Made by a program: the position numbers and the translations under genes. The notes beneath the pieces were generated by a model. The model worked only from the letters and a program-made list of their open reading frames with translations. It made no database searches and had not been told where the DNA came from. A DNA stretch of 64,000 bases from CAWCAL01 sp963695075 (GTDB lineage: Bacteria; Actinomycetota; Acidimicrobiia; Acidimicrobiales; CAWCAL01). Of this stretch, positions 16,124-23,811 are shown piece after piece. Location: NCBI GenBank assembly GCA_963695075.1, contig CAVOFR010000007.1:62001-126000 (forward strand), read 5' to 3'. Positions within the stretch are counted from its first letter, which is position 1, and each line of letters begins with the position of its first letter.

Positions 16124-18109
16124 ATGATCGACTGGCTGGCGGACACCCTCAGCTGGCTTCTTCTCGGGATCGGAAGCGGCGCGGTTCTGGCCGCGCTCGC
16201 CGTCGGTCTCGTTCTCACCCACCAGGCCTCGGGCGTGGTGAACTTCGCCCACGCCGCGACCGGTGTCTTCTTCGCCCGGGCGTTCTACGAGCTCCGTGAG
16301 TCCGGCGACCTCGTCCTCCCGATCCTCGGTCTCCCGGATCGGGTCCACGTCATCGACGACCCCACCGTCGGCACGGCGTTCGCCGTCATCGTCCCGCTGG
16401 CGGCGGTGAGCGGACTCCTCATCTACGTCGCTGTGTTCCGACCTCTGAGCACCTCGCCTCCGCTGGCGCGCATCGTGGCCTCGTTGGGTCTGTTCCTGTA
16501 CATGCTCGCGATGGTCGCCGACCGGTTCCCCTCGGCCCCGGTCATCCGACGGATCCTCCCCAATGACTCGATCCGGCTCCTCGACCGCGTCCTGTTCGTC
16601 GACCGATTCTGGCTCGCCGGTCTGGTGCTCTCGGCCGCTCTGGGCCTGACCCTGTTGTTCCGTTACACGCGGTTCGGCCTCGCCACCCGCGCCTCCGCCG
16701 AGAACCAGAAGGGTGCGGTGCTGCTCGGGCTCGATCCCGATCTCCTTGCGGCGATCAACTGGATGTTGGCGACGGTGCTCGCCGCGGTGGCCCTGATTCT
16801 GATCGGCAGCGTCACGCTCAACCTCGACGCGACGCAGTTCAGCCTGCTCATCGTTCCGGCATTGGCGGCGGCTCTCGTCGGCGGATTCCGGTCGTTCGCC
16901 TGGGCGACCGTTGCCGGACTGGCGATCGGCATGTCCCAGTCGCTACTGCTCAGCTGGCAGACCGAGGCCGCATGGCTCCCCGACATCGGCCTCCAGGCCG
17001 GACTGCCCTTCATCGTCATCATCGTCACGATGATGGTCAGGGGCGAGTCCCTTCCGAGCCGCGGCTCGCTGGTCCGTGCCCACTTCCCGAAAGCCCCTCG
17101 CCCCCGGCACGTCGAGCTCATCACGATCGCTCTCGTGGCGGTCGGCGTCGTGAGTCTCCTCACTCTCGAGAGCGACTGGCGGCTGGCCATCATCACCAGC
17201 ACGGTGTGGACGGTCATCGCGATCTCGGTGGTCCTGCTGACCGGCTGGGTCGGCCAGATCTCGCTCGCGCCGATGGCCTTCGCCGGCGTGGCCGCGTTCG
17301 CCCTGATCCGTTGGTCCGACAGCGCCGACCTTCCATTTCCCATCGCCCCGCTCCTGGCAGCGGTCGTGGCCATGCTCGTCGGCATCATCGTCGGCTTCCC
17401 CGCGGTCCGCGTACGAGGAATGAACCTCGCCATCGCCACGATCGCTGCTGCAGCGGCCGTGGAAGAGCTGGTGTTCAAGTGGGGGTGGTTCACCGGCGGC
17501 CTGTCTGGTAGCAGCGTGCCTCCACCCAAGATCGGATCGATCGATCTCGGGATCGGCACCGACGCCGCCTCGTACCCGCGCGCCGCGTTCGGGATCCTCT
17601 GTCTGGGCACCCTGGGCGTGGTGGTCATCGCCGCCGCGCACATCCGGAACGGTGAGACCGGTCGGCGATGGCTCGCCGTTCGATCCAACGAACGCGCTGC
17701 CGCAGCTGCAGGAATCGACGTCACCGCCGCGAAGCTGTCGGCGTTCGCGATCTCGTCGCTCATCGCCGGACTCGGCGGCACGATGCTCGCGTATGCCACC
17801 GGCGTCCTCTCGGTGAATTCGTTCGTCGTTCTCGAGTCCCTCGCGCTCCTGGCCATCACCTACCTCGGGGGTATCGCAGCGCTCTCCGGGGCCTTCGTGG
17901 CGGGGTTCCTCGCCGACGGTGGCCTGCTCGCCCAGATGACCGGAGGCGGTGCCAGCGGCGATGCCACCGGCGACGCCATCCGCGGACTGGCCCTCATCGT
18001 GGTCGCGATCGTCTATGACGAAGGACTCGCGGGCGCGGCCGGTGCCGCGTGGCGGCGAGTCGCCGACTGGGGTTCGACGCGGCGAGCCGTCGCGTCGGCC
18101 GACGGCTGA
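16124..18109 (+). CDS. Fused LivH-LivM branched-chain ABC permease
   Basis: One 661-residue polypeptide combines both permease subunits of a Liv-type importer. Residues ~1-310 resemble LivH (AVLAALAVGLVLTHQASGVV, NFAHAATG, then the coupling-loop region FRSFAWATVAGLAIGMSQSL). Residues ~325-650 resemble LivM (WTVIAISVVLLTGWVGQISL, FPAVRVRGMNLAIATIAAAA, RSNERAAAAAGIDVTAAKL). About 16-18 membrane helices are expected. In the usual arrangement these are two separate genes. It is in an apparent two-gene operon with the binding protein; the ATPases must be encoded elsewhere. Confidence 0.9.
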   Translation: MIDWLADTLSWLLLGIGSGAVLAALAVGLVLTHQASGVVNFAHAATGVFFARAFYELRESGDLVLPILGLPDRVHVIDDPTVGTAFAVIVPLAAVSGLLIYVAVFRPLSTSPPLARIVASLGLFLYMLAMVADRFPSAPVIRRILPNDSIRLLDRVLFVDRFWLAGLVLSAALGLTLLFRYTRFGLATRASAENQKGAVLLGLDPDLLAAINWMLATVLAAVALILIGSVTLNLDATQFSLLIVPALAAALVGGFRSFAWATVAGLAIGMSQSLLLSWQTEAAWLPDIGLQAGLPFIVIIVTMMVRGESLPSRGSLVRAHFPKAPRPRHVELITIALVAVGVVSLLTLESDWRLAIITSTVWTVIAISVVLLTGWVGQISLAPMAFAGVAAFALIRWSDSADLPFPIAPLLAAVVAMLVGIIVGFPAVRVRGMNLAIATIAAAAAVEELVFKWGWFTGGLSGSSVPPPKIGSIDLGIGTDAASYPRAAFGILCLGTLGVVVIAAAHIRNGETGRRWLAVRSNERAAAAAGIDVTAAKLSAFAISSLIAGLGGTMLAYATGVLSVNSFVVLESLALLAITYLGGIAALSGAFVAGFLADGGLLAQMTGGGASGDATGDAIRGLALIVVAIVYDEGLAGAAGAAWRRVADWGSTRRAVASADG

Positions 18110-18144
18110 CCGACCGGCAAGGCCCTCGGAACAGGTCTCGTCGC

Positions 18145-18174
18145 GCCGTCGGATACCGACGCTCCCGGACCAGG
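18145..18174 (-). repeat. Dispersed repeat, degenerate copy F
   Basis: On the minus strand it reads CTGGTCC, GGGAGCGTCGGTATCCGACGGC: the end of the head and the whole hairpin (CGTCGG/CCGACG with a TAT loop), but the CCGAAAT part of the head is lost. It lies between convergent genes (permease and exonuclease). Confidence 0.6.
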
Positions 18175-18176
18175 GC

Positions 18177-19052
18177 TCAGCCGGCGCGGGCCCTGAGGCG
18201 GGTGGCCATCTCCTCGGCGTCGATGCGCCGACACACGTCGTCGATGGAGTCGGTGGGACCGGTCCACCGCAGTTCTTCGACGTCGTCGAATGTGGGAGCG
18301 TCGAGCTCGAGCGTCGCGATCCGACGGAACAGCACCGCCTCCGCTCGCCGTTCTTCGAGTGTGCTCGACAGCTTGGTCGCACCGCGGACGGTGATGTCCC
18401 ACTGTCCGGGCGCCGACGGTATGCCCTCGATGTGGCCATAGCGCGCCAGGACGCTGGCAGCCGACTTGGCCCCCCACCCCGGTAGCCCGGGGAAACCGTC
18501 GGCGGTGTCTCCGACCAGGCCCAGGTAGTCGGGAATCGACGCCGGCTCGACCCCGAACTTCTCGCGGACTCCCGCCTCGTCGTAGCGCACTCCCCTTCGA
18601 CGATCGAGCTGCACGATCTTCGGGTCGGACACACACTGCGCCAGGTCCTTGTCGGGCGTGCAGATGACCACGGTGTCGACGCGCGGGTCGGCGGCTGCCC
18701 TCACCGCCGCAGCCGCCATCGCGTCGTCGGCCTCGAACTCGACCATGGGCCAGACCGTGAAGCCGGCCGCCTCCAGCACCTCCTCGAGGAGCGGGAACTG
18801 AGCCTTGATCGCCGGTTCGATCCCTTCGCCGGTCTTGTAGCCCTCCCACAGGTCGTTGCGGAAGGATTCGATGACATGGTCGGTGGCGATGCCGACGTGG
18901 GTGGCACCGTCGTCGAGCAGCAGGAGCATCGAGGACAACACGCCGCGGATCGCCCCCACCTCCTCGCCGGACCGGGTGAGATGGGACGGTTGGCCGAAGA
19001 AGTACCTGAACAGCTCGTAGGTTCCATCCACAAGTTGCACGTCGAAGCTCAT
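18177..19052 (-). CDS. Stand-alone 5'-3' exonuclease (DNA Pol I N-terminal domain type)
   Basis: A 291-residue FEN/5'-nuclease, related to the N-terminal domain of DNA polymerase I but without polymerase. It shows the acidic metal centre residues (QLVDGTYELFRYFF at the start, EFEADDAMAAAAV, VICTPDKDLAQCV) and the helix-three-turn-helix DNA-binding motif (LGLVGDTADGFPGLPGWGAK). Such enzymes remove 5' flaps or RNA primers and may back up Pol I. ATG 19052 overlaps the stop of the upstream CMD gene by 4 nt (ATGA). Function beyond the family is unknown. Confidence 0.9.
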   Translation of the reverse strand: MSFDVQLVDGTYELFRYFFGQPSHLTRSGEEVGAIRGVLSSMLLLLDDGATHVGIATDHVIESFRNDLWEGYKTGEGIEPAIKAQFPLLEEVLEAAGFTVWPMVEFEADDAMAAAAVRAAADPRVDTVVICTPDKDLAQCVSDPKIVQLDRRRGVRYDEAGVREKFGVEPASIPDYLGLVGDTADGFPGLPGWGAKSAASVLARYGHIEGIPSAPGQWDITVRGATKLSSTLEERRAEAVLFRRIATLELDAPTFDDVEELRWTGPTDSIDDVCRRIDAEEMATRLRARAG

Positions 19053-19633
19053 GCCGTGTCGTCTCCCGGCCATCCCGGCACGCCCTCGTCCAGTTGCACT
19101 CCGGCGCTGTTCAAGAACCCGGACACCATCCGGTAATAGCCCGCCAGTAGGAGCAGTTCCACCATCTCCCCCTCGTCCCAACGACCGGTGAGAGCGCGCC
19201 AGGTCTCGTCCGAAACGACGTCGTTCCGGCTCAGATCGTCGGCGAGCGCGATCAGGGCGCGGTCGTCCTCGCTCCAGTCCCGTCGATCGATCGTGCCCGC
19301 GAGCCTGGTGATCTCCTCGTCCGAAAGCCCCGCCCGCCGGCCGGCCAGACGGTGTTGGCCGAACTCGTAGCGGGAGGCCGCGTCGGCACCGATCCGCAGG
19401 ATCACGACTTCTCTTTCGCGCGCCGGGATGCGGCCGCGCACGAGCAGCCGGCTGCCCAACGCCAGGAACGGCTTCAACAGATCCGGCCGATGTGCGAGCG
19501 TGCTGAAGATGTTCAGCGGCGCACGGTCCACGACCCCCGTCACCCCTTCGAGAATCGAGGCCGCCTCCGAAGGGAGCGGTTCGAGGGGACGGAGACGTGG
19601 CTCGGTCGGGCGGGGTCGGGAGAGATCCGGCAT
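19049..19633 (-). CDS. Carboxymuconolactone decarboxylase/AhpD-like family protein
   Basis: A 194-residue all-alpha protein of the CMD fold, with REREVVILRIGADAASRYEF, GQHRLAGRRAGLSDEEI and MVELLLLAGYYRMVSGFLN. AhpD-type peroxidase partners need a CxxC in the first helix pair; none is present, so it is probably not a disulfide reductase. Homologues without cysteines are common in actinobacteria and unassigned. TAGTCT (19640-19645) lies 6 nt before the ATG, a leaderless start. Its gene overlaps the exonuclease gene by 4 nt. Confidence 0.85.
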   Translation of the reverse strand: MPDLSRPRPTEPRLRPLEPLPSEAASILEGVTGVVDRAPLNIFSTLAHRPDLLKPFLALGSRLLVRGRIPAREREVVILRIGADAASRYEFGQHRLAGRRAGLSDEEITRLAGTIDRRDWSEDDRALIALADDLSRNDVVSDETWRALTGRWDEGEMVELLLLAGYYRMVSGFLNSAGVQLDEGVPGWPGDDTA

Positions 19634-19680
19634 GGCTGCAGACTACGGATTGCGGCCGAGCCGCGCCGATGGAGTGGTCC

Positions 19681-20343
19681 TCAGACGAGTGCGAGCACTT
19701 CGTCCTCGGGAATGCCTCCCGACCATCGACCCAGCTCCCCTCCCCGACGGTCCACGAGGAGGACGTAGGGCTGGCCGGGGACGTCGAGTTCCCGCCATGA
19801 GTCGAACCCGGGGTCCCACAGGACGTCGAAGGTCAGACCGTGCCGATCGACGAAGTCCTCGGCCAGGTCGAGACCGTCCTGTGTGCCGAGGCCCACCACG
19901 GTGACCTCGTCTGCGTGCTGTCGAGCGAACTGCTCGACACCGGGCGCCTCCCGGTTGCAGGTCGGTCAGTGGGGTGCCCACATCCAGAGCAGCAGCGGCC
20001 GGTCGGCGGGCAACAGGGAAGCCAGGTTGACCATTGTCCCGGCTCGCACATCGTGCACCTGGACGTCGGGCAGCGGATCGGTGATCTCGACCGGCTCGAC
20101 CACCGTCGAGCTGGTGGGGGCAAGCGGTGGATCGGTCGGCGCCGGATCAGCCGGAGTCACCGAGCCGGTCGACGCCGGCACTGACGGCTCGGTCGGTCCG
20201 GGACCTGCCGGAATCCCCGGCGACGTCGCCGGCGAGGACGTGGTCGACGTCGCCGGCGTCGCAACCTCGGTACCGCTGCCGTCGCCACACGAAGCGGCGA
20301 CCGAGACGACTGCGACGATGAGCGCGACGACACGACGGTTCAT
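19681..20343 (-). CDS. Candidate selenoprotein: TlpA-like thioredoxin-fold lipoprotein with in-frame TGA
   Basis: TlpA-like proteins are extracytoplasmic thiol oxidoreductases with a W-C-x-x-C site. From ATG 20343 the frame gives a signal peptide with a possible lipobox (VAASC, about residue 17), a Pro/Thr-rich tether, then DRPLLLWMWAPH. Next comes TGA (19968-19966), and the same frame continues PTCNREAPGVEQFARQ through VPGQPYVLLVDRRGGELGRW to a stop at 19681, 220 codons in all. The TGA replaces exactly the first active-site cysteine (H-U-P-T-C), the position where selenocysteine is found in known UxxC redox proteins. A SECIS-like hairpin follows. The alternative is a TGC-to-TGA nonsense mutation. 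Sec genes (selA, B, C, D) are not in this window. Confidence 0.75.
19930..19968 (-). promoter_or_regulatory. UGA codon and candidate bacterial SECIS hairpin
   Basis: After the TGA (19968-19966) the minus strand can fold into an inner 6-bp stem ACCGGG/CCCGGT (19955-19950 with 19944-19939) closed by the 5-nt loop AGGCG, extended by an outer stem CTGC/GCAG (19960-19957 with 19933-19930). The loop starts 16 nt after the UGA and has a G among its first two bases, as described for bacterial SECIS elements. Folding energy was not computed. Confidence 0.55.
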
Positions 20344-20407
20344 GTTCCACCAACGATCGGCGAACCCGATCGAGTTCCCGGCGCGAAGTGCCAATACGCG
20401 GGGTCCC

Positions 20408-20809
20408 CTATTCCTGGACCAGCTCGATCAGCGTGCCGAAGCTGCCCTTCGGATGGATGAAGGCGACCGTCGTACCACGGGACCCGGCCCGAGGTTCCGT
20501 GTCGATGACCCGGGCACCGGCAGCGACCATGGCGGCCAGCGCCTCCCGGACGTCGTCGACCCGGTAGCCCAGGTGGTGGATTCCCTCGCCCCGCTTCTCG
20601 AGGAACTTCGTGATCGCGGAGTCGGGCCGCGTACCGGTCGTGAGCTGGATGTACGAGTCGGCGACCTTGATGAGCGCCTCGTCGACCCCTTCGCTCTCGA
20701 CGATCTCGCGGTGGGCGACTTCGGCCCCGAACGCGGCGCGGTAGTACTCGATCGCCGCTTCCAGATCGTGAACAGCGATGGCGACGTGATCGATCTCGGT
20801 CAGGATCAT
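20408..20809 (-). CDS. mce: Methylmalonyl-CoA (ethylmalonyl-CoA) epimerase
   Basis: Vicinal-oxygen-chelate metalloenzyme that interconverts the 2S and 2R forms of methylmalonyl-CoA and, in this pathway, ethylmalonyl-CoA, between Ccr and the mutase. The 133-residue length is standard. Visible features are TEIDHVAIAVHDLEAAIEYY (metal-binding His in DHVAIAV), EGIHHLGYRVDD (second His) and the C-terminal GTLIELVQE glutamate. ATG 20809 has a GGAGCCCCCTG ribosome site. It lies 16 nt downstream of ccr copy 1 on the same strand and is likely cotranscribed with it. Confidence 0.94.
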   Translation of the reverse strand: MILTEIDHVAIAVHDLEAAIEYYRAAFGAEVAHREIVESEGVDEALIKVADSYIQLTTGTRPDSAITKFLEKRGEGIHHLGYRVDDVREALAAMVAAGARVIDTEPRAGSRGTTVAFIHPKGSFGTLIELVQE

Positions 20810-20825
20810 CAGGGGGCTCCTGGGG

Positions 20826-22187
20826 TCAGGCGCGGTTGGAGCGCAGCTCGGTGACGGCACGCTGGAACATCGTGATCTCGTCCTCGCCGATCCGGTCCCG
20901 CAGTTCGGGATCGGTGATTCCGAGACCATCTTCCGGCGCCAGGCACCGAACCGCCAGCTTTCCCTCGTGCAGGTTGTGTTGCACCTGGTAGGTGGCTTCG
21001 CCCGTCTCCTCGAGATCGTACGTATCCGACAGGCAGGGTTGGATCACGCCCTTGCGGACCAGCTCGTTGGTTTCCCAGCACTCGCGGTAGTTGGCGAAGT
21101 GGCTGGCCACGATCTTCTTGAGCTTCATCCACAGGTGCCGGTTGTCGTACTCGATCATGTAGCCGGACGTCGCCGCGCAGGTCACGACGACGCCTCCGCG
21201 TTTGGCCACGAACACCGACGCCCCCATCGTGGACCGGCCGGGGTGTTCGAACACGATGTCGGGGTCCTCGCCGATCATCGACCGGATCTGCTTGCCGAAC
21301 CGACGCCACTCCTTTTCGTCCTGGGAGCTCTCGTCCGACCAGAACTCATAGCCCTCGGCCCTGCGGTCGATGACGTGCTCAGCCCCCAGTCGATGCAACA
21401 GGTCGACCCGCTCCGGAGAGGAGACCACACCGACCGGCAATCCTCCGGCCTTCATGGCGAGCTGCATCCCGTAGATCCCGATGCCGCCGGTCGCGCCCCA
21501 GACGAGCACCGAGTCTCCCAGCTTCATCCGGGCCCCGTGCTGGCTGATGAGCATTCGGTAGGACGTGGCAGCGCAAAGCGTGTTGACCGCCGACTCTTCC
21601 CACGTGAGGTGAGCGGGCTTCTTCAGCAGCTGACTGGCCTTCACGATCGCCAGGTCGGCCAGACCACCGAAGTTCGTCTCGAAGCCCCAGGCCCGCATCG
21701 ACGCGGCCAGCATCGAATCGTCGTGCGCCATCGGATCCTGGCCGTCGACGTGGTTGCCGTGCAGGCACACGTGATCGCCGGGTTTCCAGTCGCGGACCGC
21801 ATCGCCGACGCGGAGGATGACGCCCACACCATCCGATCCCATCACGTGGGTCGGCAGATCATGGCGAGCCCCGGCCCGGCTCTCCTGCCCGTACCGCTTC
21901 AGGAAGGCGAAGGTCGGGATCGGTTCGAAGATCGAGGTCCACACCGTGTTGAAGTTGATGCACGACGCCATCACTGCGACCACGACCTCGTCGGGCATCA
22001 GCTCCGGGGTCGGGACCTCGCCGACCCGGACGGACTTTCGCGGGTCCTTGTCGTTGGACTCGAGGCCTTCGAACATGCCGACGTCGTCCGCGCGGATGTG
22101 CGCGGCACGGTACGTCTGCGGCACCTCGAGTGCACCGATCTCCTCCGATGAGGCCCCCGCCAGAACGGCTTCTTGAACGTGCTTCAT
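20826..22187 (-). CDS. ccr: Crotonyl-CoA carboxylase/reductase, copy 1
   Basis: NADPH-dependent reductive carboxylation of crotonyl-CoA to (2S)-ethylmalonyl-CoA, the defining step of the ethylmalonyl-CoA pathway. The 453-residue MDR-fold enzyme keeps all four CO2-pocket residues known from the family: Asn in SCINFNTVW, Phe-Glu in AWGFETNFGG, and His in YDNRHLWMK. The nucleotide-binding loop is LVWGATGGIG. TACCTT (22196-22201) lies 8 nt before the ATG, so it probably has its own leaderless promoter despite the upstream ccr copy 87 nt away. By eye it is roughly two-thirds identical to copy 2, so the duplication is old. Confidence 0.95.
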   Translation of the reverse strand: MKHVQEAVLAGASSEEIGALEVPQTYRAAHIRADDVGMFEGLESNDKDPRKSVRVGEVPTPELMPDEVVVAVMASCINFNTVWTSIFEPIPTFAFLKRYGQESRAGARHDLPTHVMGSDGVGVILRVGDAVRDWKPGDHVCLHGNHVDGQDPMAHDDSMLAASMRAWGFETNFGGLADLAIVKASQLLKKPAHLTWEESAVNTLCAATSYRMLISQHGARMKLGDSVLVWGATGGIGIYGMQLAMKAGGLPVGVVSSPERVDLLHRLGAEHVIDRRAEGYEFWSDESSQDEKEWRRFGKQIRSMIGEDPDIVFEHPGRSTMGASVFVAKRGGVVVTCAATSGYMIEYDNRHLWMKLKKIVASHFANYRECWETNELVRKGVIQPCLSDTYDLEETGEATYQVQHNLHEGKLAVRCLAPEDGLGITDPELRDRIGEDEITMFQRAVTELRSNRA

Positions 22188-22274
22188 GCCGTTCGAAGGT
22201 ACTGCTCCCGCGGGCCGGTAGCCAGATCACCCCCCTTTTTGCCCATGCCGGAAAGGCCGTTCGGCCCAAGGGTC

Positions 22275-23624
22275 TCAGGCGGACGTACTGGCGTTGCGGC
22301 GGAACGCCGTGATCCGATCCTCGCCGATTCGGGCCCGCTTGTCGGCATCGGTGATCCCCATGCCCTCGCCTGGAGCGAGGCAGAGGATGCCGAGCTTGCC
22401 CTCGTGCGCGTTGGCGTGCACCTGAGCCGCTGCCTCGCCGACGTCATCGAGTACGAATGTCTGCGAGATGATCGGCTGAATGACACCCCGGTCGATGAGC
22501 CGGTTCATCTCGTACGCTTCCTGGTAGTTGGCGAAGTGGCTGGAGATGATCCTCTTGAGCTTCATCCACAGATGCCGGTTGTCATACTCGATCATGTACC
22601 CCGACGTGGCCGCGCACGTCACTACGACGCCTCCCCGCTTGGCCACGAAGACCGAGGCACCCATCGTGGAACGACCGGGATGCTCGAACACGATCTCGGG
22701 ATCCTCGCCTGTCATCGACCGGATCTGTTTGCCGAACCGACGCCATTCGCTCTCGTCCTGGGTGTGTTCGTCCGACCAGAACCGATAACCCTCGGCCTTG
22801 CGGTCGATCACGTGCTCGACTCCGAGAGCGTGGAGTAGTTCGGCCTTCCCGGGTGAGCTCACCACTCCGACGGGAACGCCCCCGCCGTTCTGGACCAACT
22901 GCACCGCGTACCCGCCGAGGCCGCCGGTGGCACCCCAGATGAGCACCGAGTCACCCTGCTTCATCCTGGCCCCGTGTTGACCGACGAGCATCCGATAGGA
23001 CGTCGCCGCGGTCAGGGCGTTGACCGACGCCTCCTCCCACGTGAGGTGCGTCGGTTTGGGCATCAGCTGGTTCGCCTTGACGACCGACAGGTCGGCCAAG
23101 CCCCCGAAGTTGGACTCGAACCCCCAGATCCGCTGGTTGTTGGCGAGCATCGAGTCGTTGTGAGCGCTGGGATCCTGATCATCGACGTAGTTGCAGTGGA
23201 CGACCACCCGATCCCCCGGCTTCCAGTTGCGCACGGCGGAGCCGATCTCGAGGACGACCCCCGACGCATCGCTCCCGATGACGTGGTAGTCGAGATCGTG
23301 GCGCGCCCCCCACTTGCCCTCGCGGCCCAGACGGTTGAGGAAGAGGAATGACGGCAGCGGTTCGAAGATCGAGGTCCAGACCGAGTTGAAGTTGATCGAA
23401 CTGGCCATGACGGCGATGTAGACCTCGTCGGGCGCCAGCTCGGGCCGCGCCACCTCCTGCACATGGAGCGATCGGCGCGGGTCCTTGTCGGCGCTCTCGA
23501 TCCCTTCGAACATCTCGACCTCGTCAGCCCGCACGACGGCGGCCCGGTAGGAGTCGGGAAGGGTCAGGTTCGCGAATTCGTCCGGTCCGGCGTCGGCTTC
23601 GATGGCGTCGAGAATCTCCTGCAT
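22275..23624 (-). CDS. ccr: Crotonyl-CoA carboxylase/reductase, copy 2
   Basis: Second, 449-residue paralogue with the same reaction family and the same intact CO2-binding set: Asn in SSINFNSVW, Phe-Glu in IWGFESNFGG, His in YDNRHLWMK; Rossmann loop LIWGATGGLG. Differences from copy 1 concentrate in the substrate-side N-terminal half (for example YHVIGSDASGVVLEIG against THVMGSDGVGVILRVG), which could mean a different enoyl-CoA preference (crotonyl against acrylyl or longer chains); this is inference. Unlike copy 1, it has a perfect 16-bp palindrome on its leaderless promoter, so the two copies are probably regulated differently. Confidence 0.95.
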   Translation of the reverse strand: MQEILDAIEADAGPDEFANLTLPDSYRAAVVRADEVEMFEGIESADKDPRRSLHVQEVARPELAPDEVYIAVMASSINFNSVWTSIFEPLPSFLFLNRLGREGKWGARHDLDYHVIGSDASGVVLEIGSAVRNWKPGDRVVVHCNYVDDQDPSAHNDSMLANNQRIWGFESNFGGLADLSVVKANQLMPKPTHLTWEEASVNALTAATSYRMLVGQHGARMKQGDSVLIWGATGGLGGYAVQLVQNGGGVPVGVVSSPGKAELLHALGVEHVIDRKAEGYRFWSDEHTQDESEWRRFGKQIRSMTGEDPEIVFEHPGRSTMGASVFVAKRGGVVVTCAATSGYMIEYDNRHLWMKLKRIISSHFANYQEAYEMNRLIDRGVIQPIISQTFVLDDVGEAAAQVHANAHEGKLGILCLAPGEGMGITDADKRARIGEDRITAFRRNASTSA

Positions 23625-23630
23625 GGCGAG

Positions 23631-23648
23631 ACGTTACCGCGCGGTAAC
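23631..23648 (-). promoter_or_regulatory. Perfect 16-bp palindrome on the ccr copy 2 leaderless promoter
   Basis: GTTACCGCGCGGTAAC (23633-23648) is a perfect palindrome. On the minus strand its right arm leads into TAACGT (23636-23631), a TANNNT -10 hexamer 6 nt before ATG 23624. A dimeric repressor (TetR or GntR type) bound here would block the promoter. A one-mismatch version occupies the same place before the 3-hydroxybutyryl-CoA dehydrogenase gene (5280-5297). Confidence 0.65.
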
Positions 23649-23811
23649 GAGGCGCCGCTCAATCCTCGAAATGCTTCTTCGCAAGCAGTTCGTTATCTTG
23701 TTTCCAGGTCAGGGCCGTGGCCGAGGGCGGCACATGCAACGGCTCGTAAACGTCCCCAATCTCATGGCCGGGTCCCGTACCCGGCACGCACAAAAGGCGG
23801 TCAAGTCCACG

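Noticed and set aside
19681..19899. Treating the downstream half of the TlpA-like gene as a separate 72-residue protein
   Set aside because: It would lack the signal and redox site; the frame is continuous with the upstream half through the TGA.
20826..23624. Recent gene conversion between the ccr copies
   Set aside because: The near-identical protein block around the active site still differs at many third codon positions, so selection on protein explains it.
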